From Smittia aterrima (Eukaryota; Arthropoda; Insecta; Diptera; Chironomidae), in NCBI GenBank assembly GCA_033063855.1, contig CP093829.1:15841537-15905536 (forward strand): a stretch of 64,000 nucleotides of DNA, in the 5' to 3' direction. The notes beneath the pieces are model-generated. The model ran no database searches, was not told the DNA's origin, and saw only the letters and a program-made list of their open reading frames with translations. The position numbers and the translations under genes were made by a program. Below are positions 12,601 to 24,656 of this stretch, one piece after another (positions within the stretch are counted from its first letter, which is position 1; the number at the start of each line of letters is the position of its first letter).

Positions 12601-14536
12601 CGTAACTTGCATGTTGTGGAACCAACAGCAGCAACACGAGATATTGAGTTCAAAACACTAACCTAGTTCAAGAAATGAAAAATTAAGAAAAAAATAAAAA
12701 AATATTTCAGAGTTGAATTAATTATGTAATTGTGTGAACGACGATGGAGGGAAAGAGTTGAGAGTTTGACCGCGAAAACTGCATAACGAAACGACTGTGG
12801 CAATCAATTATATTTCATCTGTTTGCTTAACATTTCTTATTTAATTATACGCGAGTTCCTTATGGCCAAGAGACTGAAGCTTTTACTGAAACGTGACAAT
12901 GAGTCCACAAGAAGTGAGCAGTTGAGAGAGTGTGCGTGCGTGTGATGAAGAAAACTTATTTTTCTTTGGTTAAAAGAGTCACGATCAGAGCCAAAAGTGA
13001 ATGAGTGAATGTAATGAATACAAGGAAGAAGCATTGGACACCAATTGAGTTTGCCGTTTCTGATTTCGTCTCGGTCAGAGCAAGGCCAACCAATAAACAT
13101 TCGATATGCTTGAAGCGGTTTTTATGTGTTTCCATCTAATTGCTCACTAATGATCCAGATTAACAAGATGAACACCAATGAGTATCATTAAGATCAACAA
13201 GGATTCGAGAACCGTCGGGCGTAATTAGGATCTCGTTATTATGTCGAACGAAGGACGTCAAGTTACATAACTTTTCATTACTGCAATTAGGCGAGGAATG
13301 ACGAAAGAAGCTAGAGGATTGAACGTCACATTTCCGTGCGGAGAAGACGATGAAATTCGATTAACGAATCCGGAGCATTGCGCAACGATGTTTCGCAACG
13401 GAGGAAGAAAGTCCAATAAACGTAATGGGAGAAATAAGGATCCAACATCAACGTGGTGGCTCGCTCACGTGTTGACTTCGAAATCGAGGAGTAAAGATAA
13501 TATTTAAATTGATGTTTCGTCTCTTTGCTTTACTAAAGAAATTACTTCATCATCTGCCTAATGCCACAAAGACGCAAACTCAAAAATAATATTTCTCTGG
13601 AAAAAGTTGTTAACGATCTTCGGAGGGCAGAAATCAGCTTAACATTAGACTTTAATGTTTTTTATTGAAAAATAGATGTTCACTTCTCCTTCGCCCTTTT
13701 CTTGTCTGTGCACTTAGCCTGATTGCTAACGATTTTCCCTTACTTGAAGAAACTTCTCTCGTGACGAAGCTTTTCATCAATTGTTGAAGACGGGAAAATG
13801 GTCTGCGCTCATTTCCTGCGGAAATCATAATAATTAAGTAAATCGAGGGAAATTCCTTTAAAGCACAACTGGTGCATAAAGTTTCGCGGCATTAAGTAAC
13901 AAAGCCAAGACATTAATTACTGCAGCGCTTATTCGTCTGTTTGCATTTTGTGATCCTTGCTCGCAATGAGAACAGAAAACATTGTTGTCGTTTGGAGTGA
14001 TGTTAAATAAACTAAGCCTTGAGCTGATTTCACAGCTTTTTGAACTTCTTTCGAAAGTCTTTTTTCTCGCATTGCTAGTCAAAGAATGAAATTTGCATTT
14101 AATTTATTGAGAGATAAGGAGCGAATGCAATCATATAGTTTTTGAAATTTCAATCAACTTTTTAGATACATTTAGTTAAAGCGCGTGAAAGCGAAGCAAT
14201 TGAAGAAGAATTCTAGGGAATATATGAGCACATCGTACGTCACGTAAACTCACCAAGTGCTTTAGGATTCACAATCATTTAAAATTTAAAAGACTAATTA
14301 AGCATTTACTAATCGATTCTTAAAATATAGATCCATTTAGTTTTGTTTATAAATTCCGTCACTTGTCGACATTATCAAGCCTCAAAAGAGATTTTTTTAT
14401 CTGTTCACTTAACTGCTAGAATAATCAATTTTACAATTGGTTTCATTAATTTGAATAGCGATTAAAATAATTAGATAAATAAAGTGTTTAATTTTCATAA
14501 TCAAATCAGTTCCTCGATCGACACTCGACGACAAAG

Positions 14537-15992
14537 ATGGCAGAGAGCGATTATTTTGTTAAAATTATCAGAATTTTCAATTTTCTGATGAACTCTCTGA
14601 ATCCTTATCAAGCAAATTCAAGTTTCCGCAAGTATTCAATGAAGTAAAGTATTCCCAAACTTTCATTCTCGGTTGAATGCATCGTCTCGTTGCTTTTAGG
14701 ACAAAGATGAGTTTATTCTTGCATATCAGCATGGAATGCGCAATTATAGCTTACCTTTGCAAACGATACTTTGACGACGAACTAACATTTGTTGAGCTAA
14801 CTGAGATGATGGCGGTTTTCCGTAAGTGCTCTTTCAGTCTCGGAAAAGGGGACCAGCCCGGACCAATGGCTCAAACTGACTCAAATTTAGCTCAAATTTG
14901 AATCAAATTTAGCTGAAATTCGCAGGCTGTTCCTCCCACTCTCAACTCAACTTCAAAGTTCTCTTGTTTCAATTAGTTTGCATCCTTCGAAACATGGTTT
15001 ATATTGCCTTCGTTATGATCTGGTGCTGGAAAATGATGGAACTGTTCAAGAGAATCATTAGTGACAGGTGATAAAGTGTATTTACATGAAATGGAATTAC
15101 TTTCAATGTTTCTTCGACAGAGAATCGACTCGTGTCTCTCCAAAAAATTGGGAACTTACGATGAGCTATTGCAAAGAAGAATATCTATCATTGGGAGCAT
15201 TGTTCATTGGAGGATCTATCACAGTCCCTTGCTTCATTCTCAGTGTTTTAGTCTTCACACTCAACGAGAATAATTTGCCTTTCAAGCTTTACGTCATTTT
15301 TCTTCCTCTCGAAGGAGGATTCATCTATTGGCTTATAAACTATTTGTATCAAGCTTTGTTTGAACTCAACGCTGTCGCTTATCTCTTTCTCTATTTTCCT
15401 TCAACTTTAATTCTAATGAACCATGCATGCTGGCTACTCGACGACCTCGTTGTAAATGTAGAGCAATTCAAGTCGACGGGGGAAAACTATGATTACGATC
15501 AAATGAAGAAAATCATCGAGCGAAGTCATCGAGTCATTCAATATCAACAGGAAGTTCAGGACATTTTGAAGCTCAGTTTCTTTCTGGAGTTTACATCTCT
15601 GTCATTTATTCTCTGCTTGTTGTTTTGTTCATTGACGGTCGAGCCATCAGCTCTTGTATTTTTCTTTGTTCCCATTTACTGTGTTCAACTTTTCTTCTAT
15701 TGCTTTATGGGAAATAAGTTTACAGACAGAATCGAAGAGTTTGCAGCAGCAATTTACGATGTTCAATGGTATTCTATGCGAGTCGAGCAGCAGAAAGATA
15801 TCCAATTGATTCTAGAGATGTCACAAAGCATTCGAGGTTTCGATGGAATCTTCAACGACGTCAGTTTCAAAACTTTTCTAAAGGTTTGTTTATTTCATTT
15901 AGCTCAAATCTTCTTTGTTTTTAAATTGAAATGCTTTACAGATTGTGCAGTTCACTTATTCTCTTGTTACCCTTTTGCAATCAACAAATTAA
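14537..15992 (+). CDS. Odorant receptor (insect 7tm_6 family), complete
   Basis: Encodes a 377-residue chemoreceptor. Insect odorant receptors are inverted seven-pass membrane proteins that form ligand-gated channels with Orco in sensory neuron dendrites. Exons are 14537-14643, 14700-14821, 14977-15067, 15121-15883 and 15942-15992. All junctions are GT-AG and all phases agree. The protein has several hydrophobic segments. Its C-terminal third shows the family signature: YCFMGNKF, a tryptophan in AIYDVQWYSM, then MSQSIRGFDG leading to SFKTFLK. A very short last exon encodes IVQFTYSLVTLL, as in many receptors of this family. Length matches the usual 370-420 residues. The ATG at 14537 follows directly from the first exon. 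The ligand cannot be inferred. Confidence 0.88.
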
Positions 15993-16517
15993 ATCAACGA
16001 TTTTAAGACAAAAAGGAAATCACATTAGAATCGATGGAGTTTCAAAGTTCATAACTTAATGTCAAAAAAAAATTGTAACAAACTCGTTTGCAGATTTATG
16101 TAAGTGAGTAACGTCATGGAGCACAACGGGTAGCTAGAAACGTCAATCTAATCGTTTTTCGCCCACAGTCCCTCAACTCATCACGCTTCAGTTGAAACAA
16201 AATTCGTTCCAGATTCTGCAAATAAATTTCTTTATCTCTTAGTTTGAAAGCAACAGACGAAAAGATTTACAGAGAATGACGTAAAAGCTTAGATAGTTCC
16301 CCAGCTTTCGTCTAGAGGATAATTCAATAGATGTTCATCGTCCTCTTGTTGATATAAGAATTTACTTGTGCTATTAAAGCCATAAAATACTTGAAAGCAA
16401 ATCGATAACTTGAATGACTGAGTTTAAAGTTGAAAGCGATGAGAGAAACTTTCATTTCCCATTAAAGAAGAGAGTTTAAACTTTGAAGCAACAACAGACG
16501 TTCAAATTCAACACTTA

Positions 16518-16943
16518 ATGTCTGAATGTGAGTTGAAAAATGATTACATAAAAGTTTTATCAAAAATGATTAAATCAAAAAGCTTAGGGAAAAGCTTTTC
16601 ATGGAAAAATAAAACTTTAAGTTTTCTTTTTTCATTCTGCTCTTGTTTTTTACGATCTCAAAATGAACTAGGAGAATCAGAGAAAATGACAATTACAGAT
16701 TCCACGGAATATTTAAAATTCTCATTAAAACTTCTTCTTAAGCCATTTCCAGTTGCATCAGTACAACAACTTAAAATTCTTTTCAATCTTTTCATTTTTA
16801 CTTTGCACTTTGCATTCATGAGTTGGAAAATTAAATTAAAGTTCCTCTCCTCGCCGCTTTCACTCGTTGCACTTTCATTCATAATAGATCAAGAATACAA
16901 ATGCGACAGGGTAAAGTTTCTTTTAGTTTATTCTTATTTTTGA
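16518..16943 (+). CDS. Hydrophobic ORF, possible truncated chemoreceptor
   Basis: A 141-codon open frame with an internal ATG at about 16686. From there it reads as MTITDSTEYLKFSLKLL, a proline, then two hydrophobic stretches. This loosely resembles the N-terminal part of the odorant receptor just upstream. No C-terminal exons follow, because the MePCE gene ends on the other strand at 16993. It may be a dying receptor copy, a fragment, or chance. No function is assigned. Confidence 0.25.
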   Translation: MSECELKNDYIKVLSKMIKSKSLGKSFSWKNKTLSFLFSFCSCFLRSQNELGESEKMTITDSTEYLKFSLKLLLKPFPVASVQQLKILFNLFIFTLHFAFMSWKIKLKFLSSPLSLVALSFIIDQEYKCDRVKFLLVYSYF

Positions 16944-16992
16944 GTAAAGAAAAACATTTTTTCAAACTTCGAAAGTGAACAACGACTTCGTC

Positions 16993-19276
16993 CTAATCAT
17001 TGCTATTGGTGGTGTCAGTTGAACTCTTGGTCGGTGGATCTGTGATTAGATGATAAAGATGATGTCGTGATGCTGATGGCGAATGTTGTTCTTCGTCGAT
17101 GCTTCTTTTGCTCGAACTGCTTGGCGATTGTGGTGAGGATGAGTGTGAACTTGGTGAAACAAACGCAAATTGACTTCTTGGAAACTCATCGTAACTTGGC
17201 AGATAATCTGACTGTTGTGGATTGTAATATGGAGTTCCATAAGCTGGTGTATGGCTAGGTCTGCTGTAAGGATAGGGAGAGGGCATGGGACTAAGCCATG
17301 AAGGTAGCGGAGCGTACTTGTTCATCATCATCGGCTGTGCGTAAACCATTGAGCGTCTCGCGTAAGGAGTCGTAGATGGAAAATAAACATCTGACCACTT
17401 TTGCGCAGCTTTTGGCGTAAACTCGCCCTTTACAAAAAGGTAAATTGGCCGTTTGAATCCTTTGCTCAAATGCTGCGTCACTCCAAGCGTGTAATAATGA
17501 CTGAAGCCAACCTCTTGACTCAGCAAGAAGTCAGCGAAGTTTGACGGCGAGAAGTTGATGTTCTTATAATTCTCGTAAATCTGTTCCGTCATCTTTTTCT
17601 TTTTCTTATAACTCGGCCAATTTTGAAGTTCAAGAATCAATTTTCCTCCTGGTCTTAAGCTAGAGAAGATCTTTTTGAATGTTAAACGCATGCCTTGATC
17701 GCCATAATTAAGGTGAATCCACTTTGTGACGGAGAGGCAGAGAATCAGGTCGTACTTTCCAGCATCGCGGAATAAGCTCAGCTCATCCTTAGGCACGTAG
17801 TTCATCTGCGAAAAGAAAAATGCTGTTTAAGTAAAATTATAGAAAATTTTAACTGACTGTCGCCTCACCTCTTCGAACGAGACATTTTCTGGGATGCGCG
17901 GGTTCTGTGCTTCATTTTGTGGCGTCTGTGGTGTAGAAACTAATGTTTGTGGTGTTTGCACCTTCTTCTGAATCAACTTAAACGCAGCGCTCATGTTGCC
18001 ATAACAAATTGGAAACGACATTGGGAAACATTCTGTGCGATGGCGTTTCGCTGTTTCGGATGTAAGATTTGCTTCTTTTAGTCTATCGGGCACTGCCACA
18101 TATTTCTTTAGTTTATTCCGTGCAATGTTGATTAGCTTCCGATCAATGTCCACACCTGTGATTGATTTTGGCGAGAGAAGTTTGGCAATTGCTAGCGTCA
18201 TGAGTCCGACGTTGCATCCAATGTCGAGCACATCTTTATTTTTAAAGAGATGAACGTTCCTTTGAAAGATTTTCAACCTCACGTCCATGTTCTTGTTAAG
18301 ACTCTCAAACCCGAAGTAACGATTGTAATTGCCAAATTGACATCTCGCATTCTTTTGCAATGTGACTGCTGTCTCTGGTATTGCTTCTGGAACTTCTTTT
18401 GGAGGATCAAATGGATCTTCTGCGACCTCTTCCTTTTCCTTTGTGGTAAAAGTATCTGTAACAACAGTTGATGTTGCTTTTGTGTCATCTCCTGAACTGC
18501 TCGGTTTTCTCACATTCAATACTGGACTGATCCGTGTCAGATCCTTAACAGCATTTTTATCAACAATCTCCCAAGATGGATCAGCGAGCTCATCATCGGA
18601 GGATTCTTTCGAATCGTAAACATTTTCATTCTCAGCTGATTTCCCTGGAGAAGTCGCATTGAGTTTATTAGCAAACGCCACTTTCTTTCTTGTGTTCATT
18701 GGATGAAACTCTGAGCCCGATTTGTATCGTTTTCGCTGTCGTTTTTTCTTGATATTTGCATTACACGTCAGCTGCATTTCATATCTGAAATGACAAAATT
18801 ATTTTGATATTTGTAAAGCAAAAACACGATTTGTGAGCTTACTCTGTCTTATCAACTGGGGAGAGCAGATTAAGTGGATCATTAATGTTGGGCGGTATTA
18901 TCAGCTCAACTTTATTCTCGTTGTCTTCCACATTCTCTACTTCATCCTCATCGACCGTCTCTGATTCATTCTGCAGATAAAAAACGTAAGTTCTTGAATA
19001 GTTTAAGTTTTTAATATGTTTGTTCTGAGAGCTCACCTGCAGAGAATTTAAATTAAGCGGATCGGATATATTCCCTCCAAGAAGGAATTTCGGGATCCTA
19101 ACATTTCTTCTTGCACGCTTCTCCGGAAGAAAAAACTTTGAGACTCCTGTCACATTGAAGCTCGTCAGAGTCGTAGGCCTAACTCTCTTATTGTTGTTTT
19201 TTAATAATGTTGGTTTTTCTTTTTCGTGCCTTTTGATTTTAATATCACGTTTCTCCACCTCCATTATTGCATTCAT
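16993..19276 (-). CDS. bin3: 7SK snRNA methylphosphate capping enzyme (MePCE, bin3-like)
   Basis: A nuclear SAM-dependent methyltransferase that methylates the gamma-phosphate of 7SK RNA and stabilises the 7SK/P-TEFb complex; in Drosophila the homologue is Bicoid-interacting protein 3. Exons (5' to 3') are 19276-19037, 18970-18843, 18784-17869 and 17805-16993, giving 698 residues with consistent phases. The SAM-binding motif VLDIGCNVGLMTLAIA is near residue 308, preceded by FGNYNRYFGF. ILCLSVTKWIHLNYGD lies near 450 and RPGGKLILE near 480. The N-terminal half is basic and acidic low-complexity sequence with two similar DPLNL motifs, one at the end of each of the first two exons. A ~140-residue Pro/Tyr/Ser-rich tail follows the enzyme domain. 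The ATG lies directly after a CAG acceptor, so a 5' UTR intron is likely. Confidence 0.93.
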
Positions 19277-20814
19277 CTGTTGAACGAATAGATGCAATGG
19301 ATGCTTAGTGAAAGGTTTATGATATTTTAATTCTGATAAACTTTCGTTAAATCACTTTAATTACGTTTTTTGTTGGGAACTTTTATTCTGGAAACACAAG
19401 TTAGTAAAGCTTAACAAAGCACTCTTCAGTGTTTAAAGCGTTTTTTATAGACTCGGAGCTTATAAACTGCCCAGCTTTGAACCGATAAAGTCTTTTTCAA
19501 TAGGCATTTGAATCAACTCATTAAGGAATGTCACTCTCATGAATTATCGTCTACAACATTGACTTGCGGACATAAACGAGCGAGTAAGCGTAAATTTATA
19601 TTTGAGTATGACAAACCGAGACGATTTCTCTAAGCAAGCATAGTATTTGAACATCAAACAAGAGGTCGCACCACGTCTCGAAATGCTTGATTTTATAAAA
19701 GGCAAAAACGATAAATTGTGAAGCTTATCTTAATCCTTCTTGTACATTGTCAAAAGTAGATTTCCAATGAGTCGTCTTTAAAAGCTGATATTGTGAGTAG
19801 TATGTGGATTAAAAAGAAGTTTCTCTTCTGCTAAGTCGATTAAAAAAGAGTGAATCTGCAATTCAATTTCATTTCATTGAAGTCTTGATCATGCAAACTT
19901 TGGAGCAAAACTTCTCACTTTAATTATTCGAAATGAAGTTTATCAAGCTTCTCACAATCGATGCGAACGCTTAAAACGTAATAAACTGAAACTTTTACTC
20001 TCCGCTTAAGCGGCCCGTTTTCATATTCTCTCGAGTTTTATATTTTTCCTTTGCCAGTATTCGCAGGTGAACTGGCAAACAGTTTGGGCTTCAGTTATTT
20101 CCGTGCATTGAAGAAGTCTAAATGTGCTTAAGCTCGCGCTGCAGACGGAGTGAAATATTAAATTAAATCGAGTTTTAAGCTGCAACACATATCGAGCCGA
20201 TACGCGACAAGTTTTTATAAAATAGTTATGTAAAACAAAGTTTGAGATATCGCATATGATTAAACGAAATCAACGCAGCGGTGTCAAGTGGTTTTGATTG
20301 CGAAAAGGAAAAACAATATTTCAAAAGATTTCACCGAGTGTTTAAAGAGTGGTGATTCTTCAATTGCCCGAAGCGATTTAGAAACACTGACCTACTTGTT
20401 GCTTGTGATATCTAACTTGATCGATAAAGCATAAAAGAAATATTAAAAGCAGCATAAATTATTAAAACTTTTTATTGACCGATCGAAAAGTGATTTTGCT
20501 TTTGTTCGATAGCAATGGTGAAAGCGAAGTTTATGTGAAAGCCAGCGTAAAGAAGAAAATTCAAGAAGGAAATTGCTTGACTCAAAAACTGCACCGCCAG
20601 CCCTCCAAAAGTTTCAACTGGTAATTGTGGCGCTTCCATTCAATTGCGAAACAATAGATGGAAGAGTACGGAGTTGAATCAACAAACGGCGCGGCAAGTT
20701 TTCTTCTTCGTATGCCGACTGCAACTGCAAGTCTCGCGAGAGAAAAAAGAAATTGAAAATTTATGTAACGATGTCACCGGTTGCACGTTAAAGACAATTG
20801 AAGAGTCAAGAAAT
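19277..20814. other. Shared 5' region of the MePCE and lipase genes
   Basis: About 1.5 kb between the divergent MePCE and lipase starts. No coding exon was recognised. An acceptor-like sequence at about 19277-19290 on the minus strand suggests a noncoding first exon of MePCE. A TTTTATAAAATAG string near 20215 could be a TATA box for the lipase gene. Otherwise it is AT-rich unique sequence. Confidence 0.45.
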
Positions 20815-23800
20815 ATGTTTTACATCAAGAGTTCGTTGGTGCTTTTCGCAATCGCCTTCTACATTGAGCTAAGTGTCTTCCAAGGTAAGCTTTGAAAATA
20901 TTCATCACACGCGTGACCCGCGATATCTTCTCTTTCTTTTACAACAAATATTAAGAAGAAGTAACAGCAAATCTTAAAGGTTTCAAACCTCATGACATGA
21001 GAACTCATTTTTCTGTTCACTGAATATTCTCCGCCCGGTTGAATTGCAAGCCACAATTTCCTCAAGAAGCTTTTGTTGTTACGATCAATTATTTAATGAT
21101 TAACATTCTGCTTATGCTTTTAAAATGTTTTTATTTTGTCTTGCAACTTCTTGGGCGTCGAGCTTGTCGAGCTTGACAATGCGTGTTTTGGTTTCCACTT
21201 GAGATTATCAATCACGAGTGTTAATAAGCAAATAATAAAAATTGGAGCCTTGAAATCATTGAAACGAATGCTTGAGTTGTTGACATGAAGTGCGACTAAT
21301 TAAAGCGATTGCTTTTTCAGATATCCTTGCGAGTGCGAGTTCTAGTCATAAAAATGAGTTCGAGGAAGAGTTTGAGATAATAAAAGCAGTTCAAGAGTCA
21401 ATGGCTCAATTAAAGATTCGTATGTCAAAGCATAGACAGAAGCGACAAACGAATATCGTTTGTTACGGTGAGCTAGGTTGCTTTGAAGACTCGGGGCCAT
21501 TCGGTTATATCGATATGCTTCCCCAATCACCGGAAGAGATCGACACAAAGTTTTACGTCTTTTCTACGAAGAAGAGGTTTGCATAAGTCGAAAGAAATTT
21601 GCATAAAAATGTTTTCTGAATCATAAAACTTTCCATGAACTTTCAGATCGGACAATCCACTCTTTCAGTTCTCGTTCCACGAGATTTCGCCAAACTCTTT
21701 GCTTAATGAGACGATCACAACGACTCAAGTTTCAACGAATCAGAGAATGGATAAGAACACAAAGCTTTCAAACGGTAATAAAACAACTTTCGATCCGTCG
21801 AAAGTCTACGGGAAATTCGGCGATCTCACTAACTCTACGATGCGAGTGATTGTGCACGGATTCGGAAGCTCTTGTCCGCATGAATGGATCGATGAAATGA
21901 GAGCGGCGCTAATGGCTGTGGAAGAATGCTTTGTATTATGCACTGACTGGGAAAAAGGCGCGATTCTTCCAAAGTAAGAAGAGTTTTGATCTAAATAGTC
22001 AAGAAATCCGCTTAATGTAACTCTAATTCTCGATTTCCAGTTATGTTCGCGCAGCTGCTAATGCTCGCTTAGTCGGCAAACAGTTGGCGTTCTTGTTAAA
22101 AGGTTTAAACAAGACAAACAATTTGCAATTTGAAAAAGTTCACATAATTGGATTTAGTCTTGGTGCCCATGCGAGTGGTAAGTTTAAAAATAAAATTCGC
22201 TCGACCTCAAAGCTCATTTTTAATCGAATCAGGTTTCGCTGGAGCCGAACTGAAACATTTACACAGAATAACGGGCCTCGACCCAGCCGGACCACTTTTT
22301 GAAGGCGCGCATGTGGCAGCTCGTTTAGACGAGAGCGATGCTGATTTTGTCGGTAAACAAAACGAGCAATTAAGACAGCTGAGTTCTCGGATTATTAATT
22401 TTTAATGTTTTCAGATGTGATTCATTCGAACGGAGAAAATTTAATTCTCGGAGGTCTCGGAAGTTGGCAACCAATGGGTCATGTCGGTAATGTCATGTCC
22501 TCTCGTATTTGAAAGAAAAATTGAAATTACAAAAGTCTCCTCTATTTTAGATTTTTATCCAAATGGGGGCCGAGTTCAGACGGGTTGCTCTAATTTATTT
22601 GTTGGAGCTGTAACAGATATTATCTGGACGTCTCCAACGAAAGCCGAAGGCAGGTCTGTTCTTTATTGCTTTTCTCTTCTTTCCTTTTCTCTTCTAATCC
22701 GCATACTTTTTTTCAACACATTATTCAGATCGTTGTGCAATCACCGGCGAGCGTACAAATTCTTTATCGACTCTGTTGCTCCACGATGTCTGTTCCCAGC
22801 CTTCCCTTGCGATAATTATGAAGACTTTTTACTCGGTAAATGCTTTCACTGTCCGAATAGAAAGGCAAAAGCGATGCGCGGTGACAACGTCGTCGTGAGT
22901 CAAGAAGTGTAAGTGGTGTTTCCAATTCCAAAAAGAAATCTCGTTTAATCGGTTTTGGTTTTCGATCGCGAGCAGAAAATTTCAAGACAAAGTGGACAGT
23001 ATTTGCGGGGCAATGGGTTACTACGCAGATAAATCAACTGGACGAGGTCAGCTCTACTTACGAACGAGAGAAGAGGAACCCTACTGTGCCCACCAGTATA
23101 GCTTGAAAATTCACAATTCGCCTAATGATCTTCCAATACGATCAATCGGAAGAATCGATGTTGAACTTGAAAGTGAAGGTGGTCTCACAGAAGCTTTCAC
23201 TATTACCGAGTGAGTGATAAACGAAGACATTTGCATGTCGATGAATCATTTCGTTAATAAATAATCAAAACAAATTTCATTTTCGTAGACGTGACGATCA
23301 AGAGCTGTTCACCGATGATTTCATCTCTAAGATCATTGTTCCACATCCAGCTTTGAACTTTCCGAGAAAAGTCACTGTCACGTATCAGGTTTATCGTGGA
23401 TGGTTAACGCGGGGCCTCTCTTCTTGGGGCATAAATAAAGTCATCTTGAGTGATAGCTTTGGAGAAAGTTATTCATTGTGCAAACAAATAAAGTTGGAGT
23501 CAGGCAAACCGCAACGAATTAATTTGAAGCCGGGAAATTGCTACGAAGAAGAACTGAGATTATTAGTTGAACAAAAAGAGCTCGAAAGAAATATTTCAAT
23601 GACAAGTTCACTGCAGAGTTCAACAGAGATTTACCCAACATTTAACATCAGCGATATCATCGAACTTGGTAAACACATTCCACTTGAAAGAAATGAAACC
23701 GATAGTGTCACGTCTACAACAACAACTGAAAAAGTTTCAACAATCGTTTCAAATTCTTCTTGGATGCCAATGATTAACATCTCTGAGCCAGCGGCTAACT

Positions 23801-24408
23801 CGAGCTCGAGTGAGGTCGATGAAGAAAAATTTCTTAATTTAGGTGAACGAATGCCAAAGAAAGCTAAAACTGAGAAACGATCGTTTGGAGTCGATGAAGA
23901 TATCATGACAGTGACGAGGGATGATTCTTCAGGTCTTGATGAACCAAGCGAAGATGCCATTGGAGATGAACCATTAGACAAAAAGTTCGTGACAGTTCAG
24001 CTGTTTCAATATCGACTCGGCGATGTTTTCGAGAAAGCAGAAAAATATGCTCGAAACACTTTATTTCCGATGCTTAGCGAGCAAATTTCAAATATTTTCA
24101 ATTTTGATTCAACTGAAAGAGATATCATGACCAACACAGACAGTCCAATCGTGATTAAGTCGGCTTCGAAGAATCTTAGAAAATACGATCAGAGCGAAGA
24201 AGTTGATGTTAGATCGTTACAGTCAATGGGCTTAAAGTTCGCAGAGAATCTCAAGCCAATCGAGAAGATAATCAAAACCTACGAAGCGATGAAAGAAGAT
24301 TATGATAGAAGAAAGAATGCTGAGAAAGTGAGGATTGAGCTTCCAACATTCAAACCTGAACCATCAACCAGCGAAAAGGTTTTCATTCCAATCGAGAGAA
24401 ATCCTTGA
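20815..24408 (+). CDS. Secreted pancreatic-type lipase with long C-terminal extension
   Basis: Triacylglycerol lipase/phospholipase family enzyme of 872 residues. Exons are 20815-20884, 21321-21576, 21647-21973, 22041-22177, 22233-22352, 22415-22486, 22551-22653, 22729-22908, 22976-23209 and 23289-24408; all ten agree in phase. The N-terminus is a hydrophobic signal peptide. VCYGELGCFEDSGPF opens the lipase domain. The catalytic triad is intact: Ser257 in GFSLG, Asp280 in ITGLDPAGP, and His367 in CNHRRAYKFF. A PLAT-like beta-sandwich follows (about residues 450-590). The last exon adds a ~290-residue acidic, Ser/Thr-rich tail that I do not recognise. AATAAA lies at 24463. Most insect lipases of this type are 300-550 residues, so the tail is unusual. 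Substrate and tissue are unknown. Confidence 0.92.
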
Positions 24409-24656
24409 AATTTTAGAAGACTTTTAATTTTGTTTTAGTTTTAATTACACATCGAATTTCGTAATAAACTGAAGTTTTTTAATTATACTTTTAAAAGCTC
24501 ATTTACTTGAAGTTTCTTGATTTCCGTTGATTTCACAATATTTTTTCAGCTGGTAACTCAAATCATTCGACGCTTGCAATGGACCCCCTTTCAGGAACGT
24601 AGTTTACTAACATCAAAACATCATAATTTATCTTTTATATCTTATTAAAGTAAACA

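Larger units (their letters stand above)
1..14536. other. Gene-poor AT-rich region, intergenic or a large intron
   Basis: No recognisable protein-coding gene could be built here on either strand. Open frames are short, lack supporting splice structure and resemble no family I know. The stretch is rich in A/T runs and short microsatellite-like tracts. It holds the foldback element at 8912-9612 and a weak candidate terminal exon near 1700. A TATAAATA string lies at about 2283, with a possible GTGAGT donor some 70 bp downstream, but no coding exon could be attached to it. The region could be regulatory DNA or introns of a gene whose exons lie to the left of the window. Confidence 0.6.

Noticed and set aside
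13298..13507. A 69-codon frame with a possible acceptor upstream (TGCAATTAG).
   Set aside because: No family resemblance and no partner exons; left out as a gene.
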